DNA of 64,000 bases. It comes from Gonapodya prolifera JEL478 (Eukaryota > Monoblepharomycota > Monoblepharidomycetes > Monoblepharidales > Gonapodyaceae). Positions within the stretch are counted from its first letter, which is position 1; the number at the start of each line of letters is the position of its first letter. The DNA lies in NCBI GenBank assembly GCA_001574975.1, contig KQ965732.1, forward strand, positions 310,001-374,000, read 5' to 3'. The translations under genes and the position numbers were made by a program. The notes under the pieces are model-generated. The model did no database searches. It was not told the origin of the DNA and saw only the letters and a list, made by a program, of their open reading frames with translations. Below, piece after piece: positions 55,997 to 64,000 of the stretch.

Positions 55997-58531
55997 ATGC
56001 TCGCATCCCAAGCCCGCGATGGGACGCCGCCGAAGAAATTCTTGGAGAAGGCCCTCCCTGTTGTTCAGACGGGCTTGGAGGTAACGATCGCAGGGATGGG
56101 CATCGCCCAAATGTTTCTGCCTCCACTTGTGGCGGTCACACAGGTTCTCAGCGCGGTGAACCAATTTTTGCAAAAGGTGGAGTCCCGCAAATGCATGCAT
56201 TGATTGTCCAAGGATTGCTCCCTGACCGTGGTTCGCTCCTAGGTCGAAGTCAACACAACGAACAGGGCATCCCTGAGAAATCTTATTAAAGGCTGCGAGA
56301 ATCTTTCCAACCAGCTTGCGGATTGTGCTGTCAGACTGTCCCAAGATGGGGCGGATGCGCAGCTTAAAGTTGAGCTGAAGCAGCGCCTGGATACACTTGC
56401 TGCGTGAGTCGTTTATCCGTTGAGGTTTCGTTGGTTCCAGAAGTCTGTCGATGTCACATTTGGATTATTCTTGTTGTCTATTCGGAAAAATGGCGTGAAC
56501 CACAAAATTCAAAGCTAATCTCGATTGCACAGCTTCTTAGAGAAAATCCGTAATGCCCTGCGGTTGGATGACTCGATCGTGAGCGCCACCAAACAATGGG
56601 ACAGACTCGCGAAACCGATCGTTGCCCTGACGTGGTTCAAAGAAACCAATAACGCATATGCGATCGACAAGAAGATTCGAGGTTTTTGGGAAGAGTATCG
56701 TCAGATGATGCTGGATGTCACAACCGTGACAGGAGTAAGTGTCAGCTCAACAGCGAACGCATTATTTGCAATTGACAAACGTTTCTAACCATTGTATCTC
56801 CGCCAAAAGCTGTTCACAACTGCAAAAGTAACGGAGCTCAATGTTTTTTTGCGGGAGTTGGAAGAATCCCAAGCGGCGGCGTGGGAACAAGTCAGTGCTG
56901 AGCTCGCCAAAATCCACAAGAACAGCGATGAATTGCTGAAGCAAACGGCTGTTATCGTACAAGAAGAAGGAAAGCAGACTGAAATGCTCAGTTACATCAT
57001 CAATCGCTTGGAGGAACAGGAGTCCCATCGAGCTGCGAAGAGGGAGGGAACCAGTTCGGGGCGAAGTGACATGAGACTGAACACTGGTAGTAGAGCAAAC
57101 TCACAAGATTCAGACACTTTTGTGGTTGATGCGATGGACGATGCTGTCGAAGGCATACCTCGAAGTGTATTTGTCAACGGTGAGCAAGAACAGAACCTAT
57201 ATCAAACAGGCTAATTACCTTTGGGCGCTTTTTGTTTGAATCTGCAGCGCTCTACCTCATCGATTTTAAGCACTGTTCCTTCGTGGCAAAGGACGTGAGG
57301 GACGCACCACAAGCACTTCAAGCGTCGTCAGCACGAAGGTGGCAGGCTGTGCTCGGGCGCTGGCAGGGAATTGATATCATGGTTAAGTTGACACAACCTG
57401 ATGCTCTAAACGAGAAGGCGGAGGAGGAGAGGCAGGAAAGTGCAGTTCTCGTAAGTTTCTAATCGTTGTTCGTTTCGCGCATGGAATAGGAGACTAATGT
57501 ACGCTTGTTCTTCACTTCGCAGACATCGTTTAATGAGCTTTATATCTGGTCTATGCTTCATCATCCTTGCATACACCGCCTCTATGGTATCGGAACTATT
57601 CCAGGGACATCCATCAGCTTTGCTGCAGCTGAAGTAATAAATTTTGATCTCATGAGTTATTTGGAGAAGCATCCAGATCTGACACTGGTACAGAAAGTTC
57701 GCTTGGTATTTATGCTGTGATTGAATTGAAAGTCTCTTCGAGGTGCTTACCTCTTGGCTCTTCCCCTGCAGATGACTGATGTTGCTCGAGGGATGAAACT
57801 GTTGCACGACAAGGAGTTTGTTCACACAAACCTCAAACCGAAAAACATTCTCGTTTCAGACAACGGCAACGCCATGATTTCGGACTTTTCTCTAGCGAGG
57901 CCGTTCTCAGAGGCTGCAGACCTTAGTGCGGAAGATGGGAGTCGTTTGCTTTCTCTTGCCTATACTTCCCCTGAACGAATCGAGCAATGGAAGTCAGTCA
58001 AGGGTCTATGTTCGAGTTCAGACATGAGAAGTGGAATATTTCCTTCTGACGATGTGTTTTCATTTGGAATCGTGTGCGCAGCCGTGAGTGAGATCTTGTG
58101 AAATGTGATTTGCTCGACGCGACCATGTTAATTATCTTATTGCACACCAGATTTGGCTGCCCAAGCAGGACCCTCCTCCTCTAGAAAGTAACCCTTCATA
58201 CCCTGACCCTCCGTACCCTCATGAGTTTGATTATGACGTGGCCATCGATATATGCGATTACAATTACCGTCCTGACACGCCAAAAGGAGATGCGAACGAA
58301 TTGAAGGATATGCCGAAATTGCTACTTGACCTTATCCGAAAATGTTGGGCTAAAGAGACCGAAGAGACGTGCCGACCTACCTTTGCCGCAATAGTGGAGA
58401 GCTTGGAGGCGATACTTGGAGTTCTCGAATATGGGAAGGCCCGAGAACGCAGCAATAAGGCAGAAAAGAATCAAAAGGAGAAGGAACTTGAAAAATTTAT
58501 CGGCTTTCTTCGAAAGGAAATCGTTTCATAG
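55997..58531 (+). CDS. MLKL-like protein: four-helix bundle, coiled coil and pseudokinase
   Basis: Not an active kinase by sequence. Residues 1-55 have a hydrophobic helix (VTIAGMGIAQMFLPPLVAVT). Residues 55-200 are helical with NRASLRNLIKGCENLSNQLA, FLEKIRNALRL and NAYAIDKKIRGFWEEYRQMM, the pattern of MLKL N-terminal and brace domains. A coiled-coil/linker follows, then from about residue 310 a kinase-like domain. It has a Lys in IDIMVKL, HTNLKPKN in place of HRDxKxxN (catalytic Asp replaced by Asn), and SDFSLARP in place of DFG. No glycine loop is evident. The C-lobe (DDVFSFGIVCAA, ELKDMPKLLLDLIRKCWAKE, RPTFAAIVESL) is intact, so it is a pseudokinase. About nine exons. Architecture matches animal MLKL, an effector of necroptosis. 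Function here is inferred. Confidence 0.82.
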
Positions 58532-58618
58532 ATATAACAATTACAGTGATGTTAGGCAATCTTTACTCAAGAACATACACATATGTTATTTAACGAGAAA
58601 ACCCTTCCTACAACTCGC

Positions 58619-59214
58619 TCATGCCACATGAGCAGCGCCGCGCTTGGCTGTTGTACCTGTCGTCTTCGATCCAATAGCATCCTGCAGAAAAATAATCATC
58701 GGGCAGTTGAAAAATTGAGAGACGCTGACAGCATAAGGGGAAGTAGTACGAACACTCAGTCGAACCGCCTTGACCTTCCCTTGTTGAATCTGGTCAAGCA
58801 TTGTCTGTACGAATTTGGCATCTTATTTTCGTGATACGCGGAAATAACGCTTTCAGCGTGTGTTGGTGTGCAAGAAGAAGATGGCAAAGAGCAGACTCAC
58901 CGTTCGGATCCGGCCTAACCCATCCAGCTTCCCCTTCAATCTTGTACTTGATGGTTAGTGTTGCAAACTTTGGAATTTCATTGTGCTGAATGAGTGCGGT
59001 TCCTTGAGGCAGCGATGTTTTTGGTATGAAAACGAGGGGGGTTTGGTTGCAATTGCACCGAGGTTTTGGAATGAACACGAGAGAACGCCCAGTCACGGTT
59101 TGATCATTACATACTGAAGTCCTGCAGCCCGTGCGGCCAGTCTGGGATGGGAAAGGAAGCCGTAGTTTGGTGTGTGGTAATACCCAGATATAAACGGGTG
59201 GCGATCACCTTCAT
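58619..59214 (-). CDS. Small hypothetical protein, 118 residues
   Basis: Four exons, 59214-59115, 59002-58901, 58821-58730 and 58681-58619, sum to 357 bases. Every junction is GT-AG (donors GTATGT, GTGAGT, GTCAGC). An in-frame TGA sits just before the start ATG. The protein has PDWPHGLQDF, IPKFATLTIKYKIEGEAGWV and FVQTMLDQIQQGKVKAVRLS, an alpha/beta look, then a short Thr/Ala tail. No domain is recognised. It converges on the MLKL-like gene, 88 bases between stops. Confidence 0.6.
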
Positions 59215-59379
59215 TCAGCACAACGGATCGCTGATCGGGTCCATCACCCCAAGAAAACGTCACGGGTATGGGCGCCATTGATTTATTGCAGGAAGGCTGG
59301 AGCAGGAGTCAAGGACCTTGCTGTCAAGGGCTGGGCATAGCAACCCTCAGTCAATGCCTGGTAAATACATTTTTACAAA

Positions 59380-60598
59380 CTACGTTCGCTTTCTTTTATC
59401 ACAGGATCCTTTACCCTCACTCTCATCTTCTTCCTCGTCGCTGGCACTCGCTGTTCCGTCCTCACCTTCTTCTTCTTGTTTACCGTTTTTCGCTGCCGTT
59501 TTCCGCTTTTTCGAAGGCCGAGATTCCTTTTTCTCTTTCGGCTCTTTTGCTTTCAATGGTACCTCCCCGTCCGGTTCACGCCCTTCAAGGCAATCATCGA
59601 CGTACTTTCGATGGTCTTCCGCAATGGATTCCCAGCCGGTTAACTGCTTGATAGAAGTTATCGGTTGTACAGATTTTGCATTAATTTTTTGGAAACAAAG
59701 TGGGTGATCTGGATGAGAGTGCAGATTGGAGTGGTTGATGTGAGAGTTCAGGCAAAAGCCTAGGACGAGTGAACTTACACCACCGAACAATGACAAACGA
59801 TTTGCCTTCTTTCTGGCTGGTATTGGCGCCGATGGAAATGCGGAGCTGACCGGTTGGAATTTTGTCTTTGCAATCGTGACACGAGGAGCGGCTAGAAGCG
59901 GCGTACTGAATGCCGTATTCTGATAAACAAATTTTGATGATATCTTATCGCGGAGACTGTTCCATGACTTGAGTAAAGGGTGCTCACCTGGGTCAGATTC
60001 GACCTCATCGCCATCGGCATCAGCCGCATCATCATTCGATCCAGAATGTTCAGCGTCTGCCTTTGAGTCAAAAAGCTTCACCAAAGTTTCTTGATCCTCA
60101 GTTGACAGCGTGGTGAACCCAGATACGTCCTGACAGCCATTCGATAAATCAACGCAGTTGGCCGTTACTTTTACAATCACGAACCTTGATCTTCAACTCT
60201 CTGTTCTTCTTTGTCTTGGCAAAGCACTCGGCGTGGTACCAACTTGTCAACGTTCCTTCAACTACATTAAGTTATGTTGGCCACAATGTTCATGCCCCAA
60301 AACGCATATTTCCGATTGCCATACTCACATTGGACACTGTCGACGTGCCTTCCGAACCGGATAGCTTTATTTGCTATTAGTCCCTCCTTGCATCCAGAGA
60401 ACTTGCATTTTGCCCGCCCGCTCTGGTGCCAAACAGTGTACAATGTGGAAGCGTGAGTTATAGATTTCCCAAGAGCAAGTATTTGGAACCAATCTGGTCT
60501 TGGTTGGCTTGCATTCTCTCCGCTAAACATTGTGCAGGAGGCCTGGCGATGCTCACTTTCGCGTACTCGACCGTAATGTGTCCAGACGGATCGCTCAT
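59380..60598 (-). CDS. Double PARP-type zinc-finger protein
   Basis: Probable DNA-nick-binding nuclear protein. Six exons, 60598-60557, 60422-60329, 60261-60185, 60129-59988, 59919-59779 and 59708-59380, sum to 825 bases, 274 residues. The first zf-PARP domain has VEYAKSGRAKCKFSGCKEG, FGRHVD and SWYHAECF, giving C-C-H-C ligands. The second has IQYAASSRSSCHDCKDK, LRISIG and RWYHPLCF. The rest is Lys/Glu-rich with a likely nuclear signal (PSKKRKTAAKNGK) and acidic runs, ending KRKRT. No ADP-ribosyltransferase or ligase domain follows, unlike PARP1 or DNA ligase III. Fingers of this class recognise DNA breaks. Its ATG is two bases from an ATG of the next gene on the other strand, so the two share a promoter. 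Confidence 0.88.
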
Positions 60599-60684
60599 CG
60601 ATGGCAGGAGGCGACGACTTCGTTGGGAAAGGTGAACGGATAAACTGCTGCGGTCGTAGTCGGCTGTTCTTTTGTCCATCGACC
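60599..60684. promoter_or_regulatory. Very short shared promoter
   Basis: Lies between the start of the zf-PARP gene (60598, minus) and the favoured start of the fusion gene (60685, plus). An ATG at 60601 in the plus frame would leave two bases only, which is why I prefer 60685. Confidence 0.45.
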
Positions 60685-62781
60685 ATGGACCTCACAGACC
60701 TCCGTGACGCAGAGGACCAGGGTCCGTCCATTTTCAATTCCCTTTCTGCAGGGTTCGATGAATGGCTGGAAGTGAACGCCCCGATTCTCGCAGAGACAGA
60801 CCTCCCGACATTCTTGATTCCCCGCCTCCATCACAAAGTCTCCAACTCTGTCTACGATCTCGGTTCGTTTGTGGGACTTGCAAGAGATGAAGATGAGCCA
60901 GTCGGGTGCCAACTTTCTGCAGTTGCCCTGCAAGATATCGAGCGAGAAGGAGATGTATTTCTTGTCGATCACTGCTGGACATTCGCGGACCCCGTGGAAG
61001 CACGAATCCAGCTTAAAGCAATACCAGCACTGCGTGAGAGGATTGAGGGTCTTCTGGAGATGGAACCCCTGTCTGATCCGACTGATGGTGAGGTGCGAGC
61101 GCGGTTGGACGAAATGACGGCGCGATTGTGGACCATCACGGGATCGTACGAGGACGAAGCCGGGAACAAGGCATATTTCATTTTGGACGAACTTGGATCG
61201 CGACTTGTCCCTCCGGTGGACTCGTCAGTGACGTCAGCATTCACTCAAACAGTCCTGGTGGACGCCAGCTCGGGAGAAGCCTATAGCATAATATGGGCAC
61301 AACGAGACGTCAGTGAAGGCGAAACTGTCACATGTGGTAAATTGCCAAACGGAAGAATGAGACTCAATCGTCTGAGAAGTGCGCTGTGGGCATTTGAGGT
61401 TGAGGACCCAAATTCGGCAGACAGCGATGACGAGGAGGAGCGGGCGGGAAAGACTGCCACTTTGCAACCACACCCAGAGCACGGAAAAGTCCACCCAACC
61501 CTTATCCCGGTCCCTCCCTCTCCCGCACCCTCCTCCGAGATCCACCTCAGAGCCTACCACATCTCAGCACTTCGCGCCAGACTGACTTCTGTGGGATACA
61601 CCGCGCCAGCTCTTGCAGAGCTTTTCCGCGCTCCCCGTGGCTACGGTCTGCCCGCAGAGTCCCTGAGCAATCCCGCGACAAGGATGGACACCGATACCAA
61701 AATCTTGGCCCTGGACACGCCATCAAACTCCAACTTGGTGACGTTGACCCGCTTTTTCCTGATCGGAACATCGCTGGCCCGTTCTGTCCTTGAGCCGGCC
61801 TTGACTCCAGAACTGCTAGCGTTCTGCGAGGATCAAAACATGGTGTTTGCTCGGGATGACGCGACAAAGGATCCAATATTACACCCGCTTGTCCAGCTCA
61901 ACCCTGTCACACTCCCATCCGCCTCAACCACCCTTTTCATCGTGACCGACTTCTCCCACTCTTCTGCTGCCTCGGTGGGTGGAGCATTCGACCCCGTCAT
62001 GCACTTGGGAATGGACTCGCTAGCCTTGGTGGGCTCCCTCTCCCGACTCACCTCCGACCTCCACCTATTGGCCGATCGTGCAGCCTCAGAGAACCGCCCC
62101 TTGCGCGCGCTGGACCTATGCACGGGGTCGGGCATTCAGGGTCTCACCGCAGCTGCACTCCTCCGAGAGCAGCAGATCCAGGGCGGGGCCGGTGTTGAGA
62201 CAACACTCGTGGACACGAACCCGAGGGCCGGCCGGCTCGCTGCGTTCAACTCAAGCCTTAACGGGCTCCACGTTGCAGTCCATATCGGGGATGGATACAC
62301 GCCACTGCCCGTTGGCGTCAAGTACGACCTCATTCTTGCCAATCCACCTTACATACCCACCGGTGGGAGCGCCGTGCGGCTCGAGGCGTACGGAGACGGT
62401 GGAGCGAAGGGCGACGACGTGATGGCGGCGGTATTCCGAGGATTACAGAGCCGTCTTGTGGATGGTGGCATGGTGTGCGTGGTGGGCAACATTGTGAATC
62501 CTGAGCAGTTTGCAGAAAACGTCACGTCGTGGGTCGGAAATGATGTCGGGCTGAACGGCACGTTGAAGTACGGGCGGGTGTGGACGGTGGACGAGTACTC
62601 GGCCCTGATTGTTGGAAAGGAAGACCCGGATTACGCCAACGCGCTGCGCCAGAGCGGTGTTCAGGGTGTGGCGAATGGGTTGTTCGTAGGGAAAAAGGTT
62701 GCACAGAGGGACGTCAGCGTTGTTCGGGGTACGGATGAGCTTTGGCACGAGATGAATCTGGTCGAGGGCGAAAAAGCATGA
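60685..62781 (+). CDS. Fusion of TTLL12-like N-terminal domain with NPPY methyltransferase
   Basis: One intron-free frame, 698 residues from ATG 60685 (open upstream to ATG 60601). Residues 1-240 match the N-terminal part of TTLL12: LHHKVSNSVYDLGSFVGLA, GDVFLVDHCWTFAD, YFILDELGSRLVPPV, EAYSIIWAQRDVSEGETVT. Instead of a tubulin-tyrosine-ligase domain, the rest resembles bacterial methyltransferases with an extra N-terminal module (RFFLIGTSLARS, TTLFIVTDFSHSS). They carry the SAM site ALDLCTGSGIQGLTAAALL, VDTNPRAGRLAAFNSSLNG and NPPYIPTGGSAV, the NPPY motif of N-methylating enzymes acting on glutamine, adenine or guanine. The C-terminal 100 residues add a small alpha/beta end. Substrate unknown. 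Lack of introns is unusual in this window and may point to retrotransposition or late bacterial origin. Confidence 0.82.
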   Translation: MDLTDLRDAEDQGPSIFNSLSAGFDEWLEVNAPILAETDLPTFLIPRLHHKVSNSVYDLGSFVGLARDEDEPVGCQLSAVALQDIEREGDVFLVDHCWTFADPVEARIQLKAIPALRERIEGLLEMEPLSDPTDGEVRARLDEMTARLWTITGSYEDEAGNKAYFILDELGSRLVPPVDSSVTSAFTQTVLVDASSGEAYSIIWAQRDVSEGETVTCGKLPNGRMRLNRLRSALWAFEVEDPNSADSDDEEERAGKTATLQPHPEHGKVHPTLIPVPPSPAPSSEIHLRAYHISALRARLTSVGYTAPALAELFRAPRGYGLPAESLSNPATRMDTDTKILALDTPSNSNLVTLTRFFLIGTSLARSVLEPALTPELLAFCEDQNMVFARDDATKDPILHPLVQLNPVTLPSASTTLFIVTDFSHSSAASVGGAFDPVMHLGMDSLALVGSLSRLTSDLHLLADRAASENRPLRALDLCTGSGIQGLTAAALLREQQIQGGAGVETTLVDTNPRAGRLAAFNSSLNGLHVAVHIGDGYTPLPVGVKYDLILANPPYIPTGGSAVRLEAYGDGGAKGDDVMAAVFRGLQSRLVDGGMVCVVGNIVNPEQFAENVTSWVGNDVGLNGTLKYGRVWTVDEYSALIVGKEDPDYANALRQSGVQGVANGLFVGKKVAQRDVSVVRGTDELWHEMNLVEGEKA

Positions 62782-62811
62782 AGAAGCATCTCTTTCTTTT
62801 GTCTGATTTTG

Positions 62812-64000
62812 TCAATATCGCAATTCTTTCGGTCTCAGCCCCTTGAGTTTACAATACGACATGATCTGGTCCGGAATTTCTTCCAATACCGTGCGCCTGA
62901 ACGCCTCCCTGTCCGCCTCGAAGTCGCTCATCTTCACAAACTGCAGCACATCCCTGACGGCCTTGTCGCCACGGTCCGTCTGCAGAACCTGCCCGTCCGC
63001 GTCCAGCTTCTCGAGCTCCTCCCACTCCACGTCGCGTTTGCCGATCCCCACGACGACCACGGACATGGGGAGGCTCGAGGCGCGCACGAGCGCCGCGGTT
63101 GTGGGCTTGAGGTCGGTGATCTGTTGGGGGTGGGGGTAGTATGAAAGAGGTCATTCCGAGGTGTTGGCGTCGTAGAAACCTCGCGAGGGCAACGAACCTC
63201 GCCATCGGTGAGTATGATAAGCACGCTGTATTTCCCGAGAATGTGCGGTCGGTACTTGTCCACCTTCTTCTTGGCCCACCCGGCGACAAGTTCCACCAAC
63301 GGCGCCATGTTGGTGGGACCGAAGAAGGACACCTATGACAAATGGGCACGTATGGGTCCAATCCGAGAAGCGCACGGTCGATTTGAAGCAAGTTCAACGC
63401 GACCAGTGCTCACCTCGGTCAGTACTTTCCGGTACGACTCCAACAGCCCCTCCAACCCTACGCAATGCGAGTCCTTAAAGTTTCCATTGAGCGGGAACAT
63501 GGGCGGGGCGTTCCCGTCGGGGAACCGCGCGCCGAACCCAAACGCCGTGATCTTCCCGTCGTGGTTGAAGTGCGTGAGGGGCGTGTCGGCCAGGAGGAGG
63601 TTCAGGGCGTCTTCGTAGGCGCTGCACAGGCCCAGACCCGGGTCCGTGTGGTGGAGCGAGGCCGGGTCGGAGGGTTTGCCGTTGGAGCTCGTGAAGTCGA
63701 CGGCGATGGAGATGGCGAGGTCGAGGTCGCGAAGGTGTTCGGAGAAGTGGAAGGTGGTGCGGCCAAGGTATTCGATGGGTTCGAAGACGAGCCGGCCGCT
63801 GTTGGTGTAGTCGCTGTGTTTTGCCTTCTTTTTTTCGTTGGTGATCTGCGAGGGGTGGGCGGGTTCCTTGTCGTGGTTGTGAAGAGATTACATGGCGGTC
63901 TCTGAAGACGAACCTGCAACTCCAGTGGAGAACTCTCCTCGATTTGACTCAGAGTTACGAGAGCCGATCCGATGTAGTCGTGTGAGCTCGCCATGTCCCA
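62812..64000 (-). CDS. Copine, 3' part (start lies beyond the window)
   Basis: Calcium-dependent membrane-binding protein. The visible part begins in the second C2 domain (HDYIGSALVTLSQIEE, SDYTNSGRLVFEPIEYLG) and continues into the copine vWA-like domain: DLAISIAVDFTSSNGKPSDP, then LTHFNHDGKITAFGFGARFP, FPLNGNFKDSHCVGLEGLLE, GPTNMAPLVELV, VLIILTDGEITD, and SMSVVVVGIGKRDVEWEELE. The end, ADREAFRRTVLEEIPDQIMS, is typical. It ends at TGA 62812, only 30 bases from the converging fusion gene. Four short introns are visible. Copines move to membranes when calcium rises and in several organisms are linked to membrane trafficking and repair. The first C2 domain must lie outside. Confidence 0.94.

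Noticed and set aside
1-64000. LTR elements, LINEs, viral relics, CRISPR arrays, rRNA
   Set aside because: No reverse transcriptase, integrase, capsid or repeat-spacer pattern was seen in any frame.

Overview
The window is nuclear DNA of a fungus. Genes are dense on both strands and split by many short GT-AG introns (mostly 45-140 bases), the stop codons used are TAA, TGA and TAG, and the gene set is eukaryotic: cytosolic isoleucyl-tRNA synthetase, mitochondrial serine hydroxymethyltransferase, Ste24, a Sed5-type syntaxin, delta-12 desaturase and polyprenol reductase. Copine, a TTLL12-type domain and MLKL-type four-helix kinases suggest an early-diverging lineage, perhaps a chytrid. That placement is inference. 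No tRNA, rRNA, CRISPR array, LTR element, LINE or viral relic was recognised.

Layout. 1-953: 3' end of an aldehyde dehydrogenase. 1352-8407: three related coiled-coil genes, one a broken copy on + and two intact on -, sharing a short C-terminal domain. 8666-10804: a PB1/ZZ/ZZ/UBA-like protein resembling autophagy receptors. 11325-13092: enoyl-CoA hydratase/isomerase. 13376-18213: a decaying patch of F-box, leucine-rich and ankyrin-like genes. 18787-19866: a low-complexity hypothetical. 21929-27925: two tandem TKL kinases with an MLKL-like N-terminal helical domain, flanked at a distance by two copies of a dispersed repeat (20779-21570 and 34808-35455). 28134-29765: delta-12 desaturase. 31205-33795: an orphan multi-exon gene. 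36410-46363: a bacterial-type mannosyltransferase, polyprenol reductase, METTL18-type histidine methyltransferase and isoleucyl-tRNA synthetase. 46774-55837: Ste24, Sed5, a HemG-like flavodoxin, a membrane protein and SHMT. 55997-58531: an MLKL-like pseudokinase. 58619-64000: a small protein, a double PARP-type zinc-finger protein, a TTLL12-like/methyltransferase fusion and the 3' part of a copine.

How genes may work together. The strongest system-level signal is two apparently active kinases with an MLKL-type helical domain about 28 kb from an MLKL-type protein whose kinase domain has lost its catalytic residues. This recalls the kinase/pseudokinase pair RIPK3/MLKL of animal necroptosis. Everything past the domain architecture is inference. 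The remaining genes are mostly independent housekeeping genes. I worked out several gene models exon by exon, and their exon lengths sum to whole codons: both coiled-coil genes, PB1-ZZ, ECH, METTL18, the HemG-like gene, the zf-PARP gene, the 118-aa gene and the first kinase.
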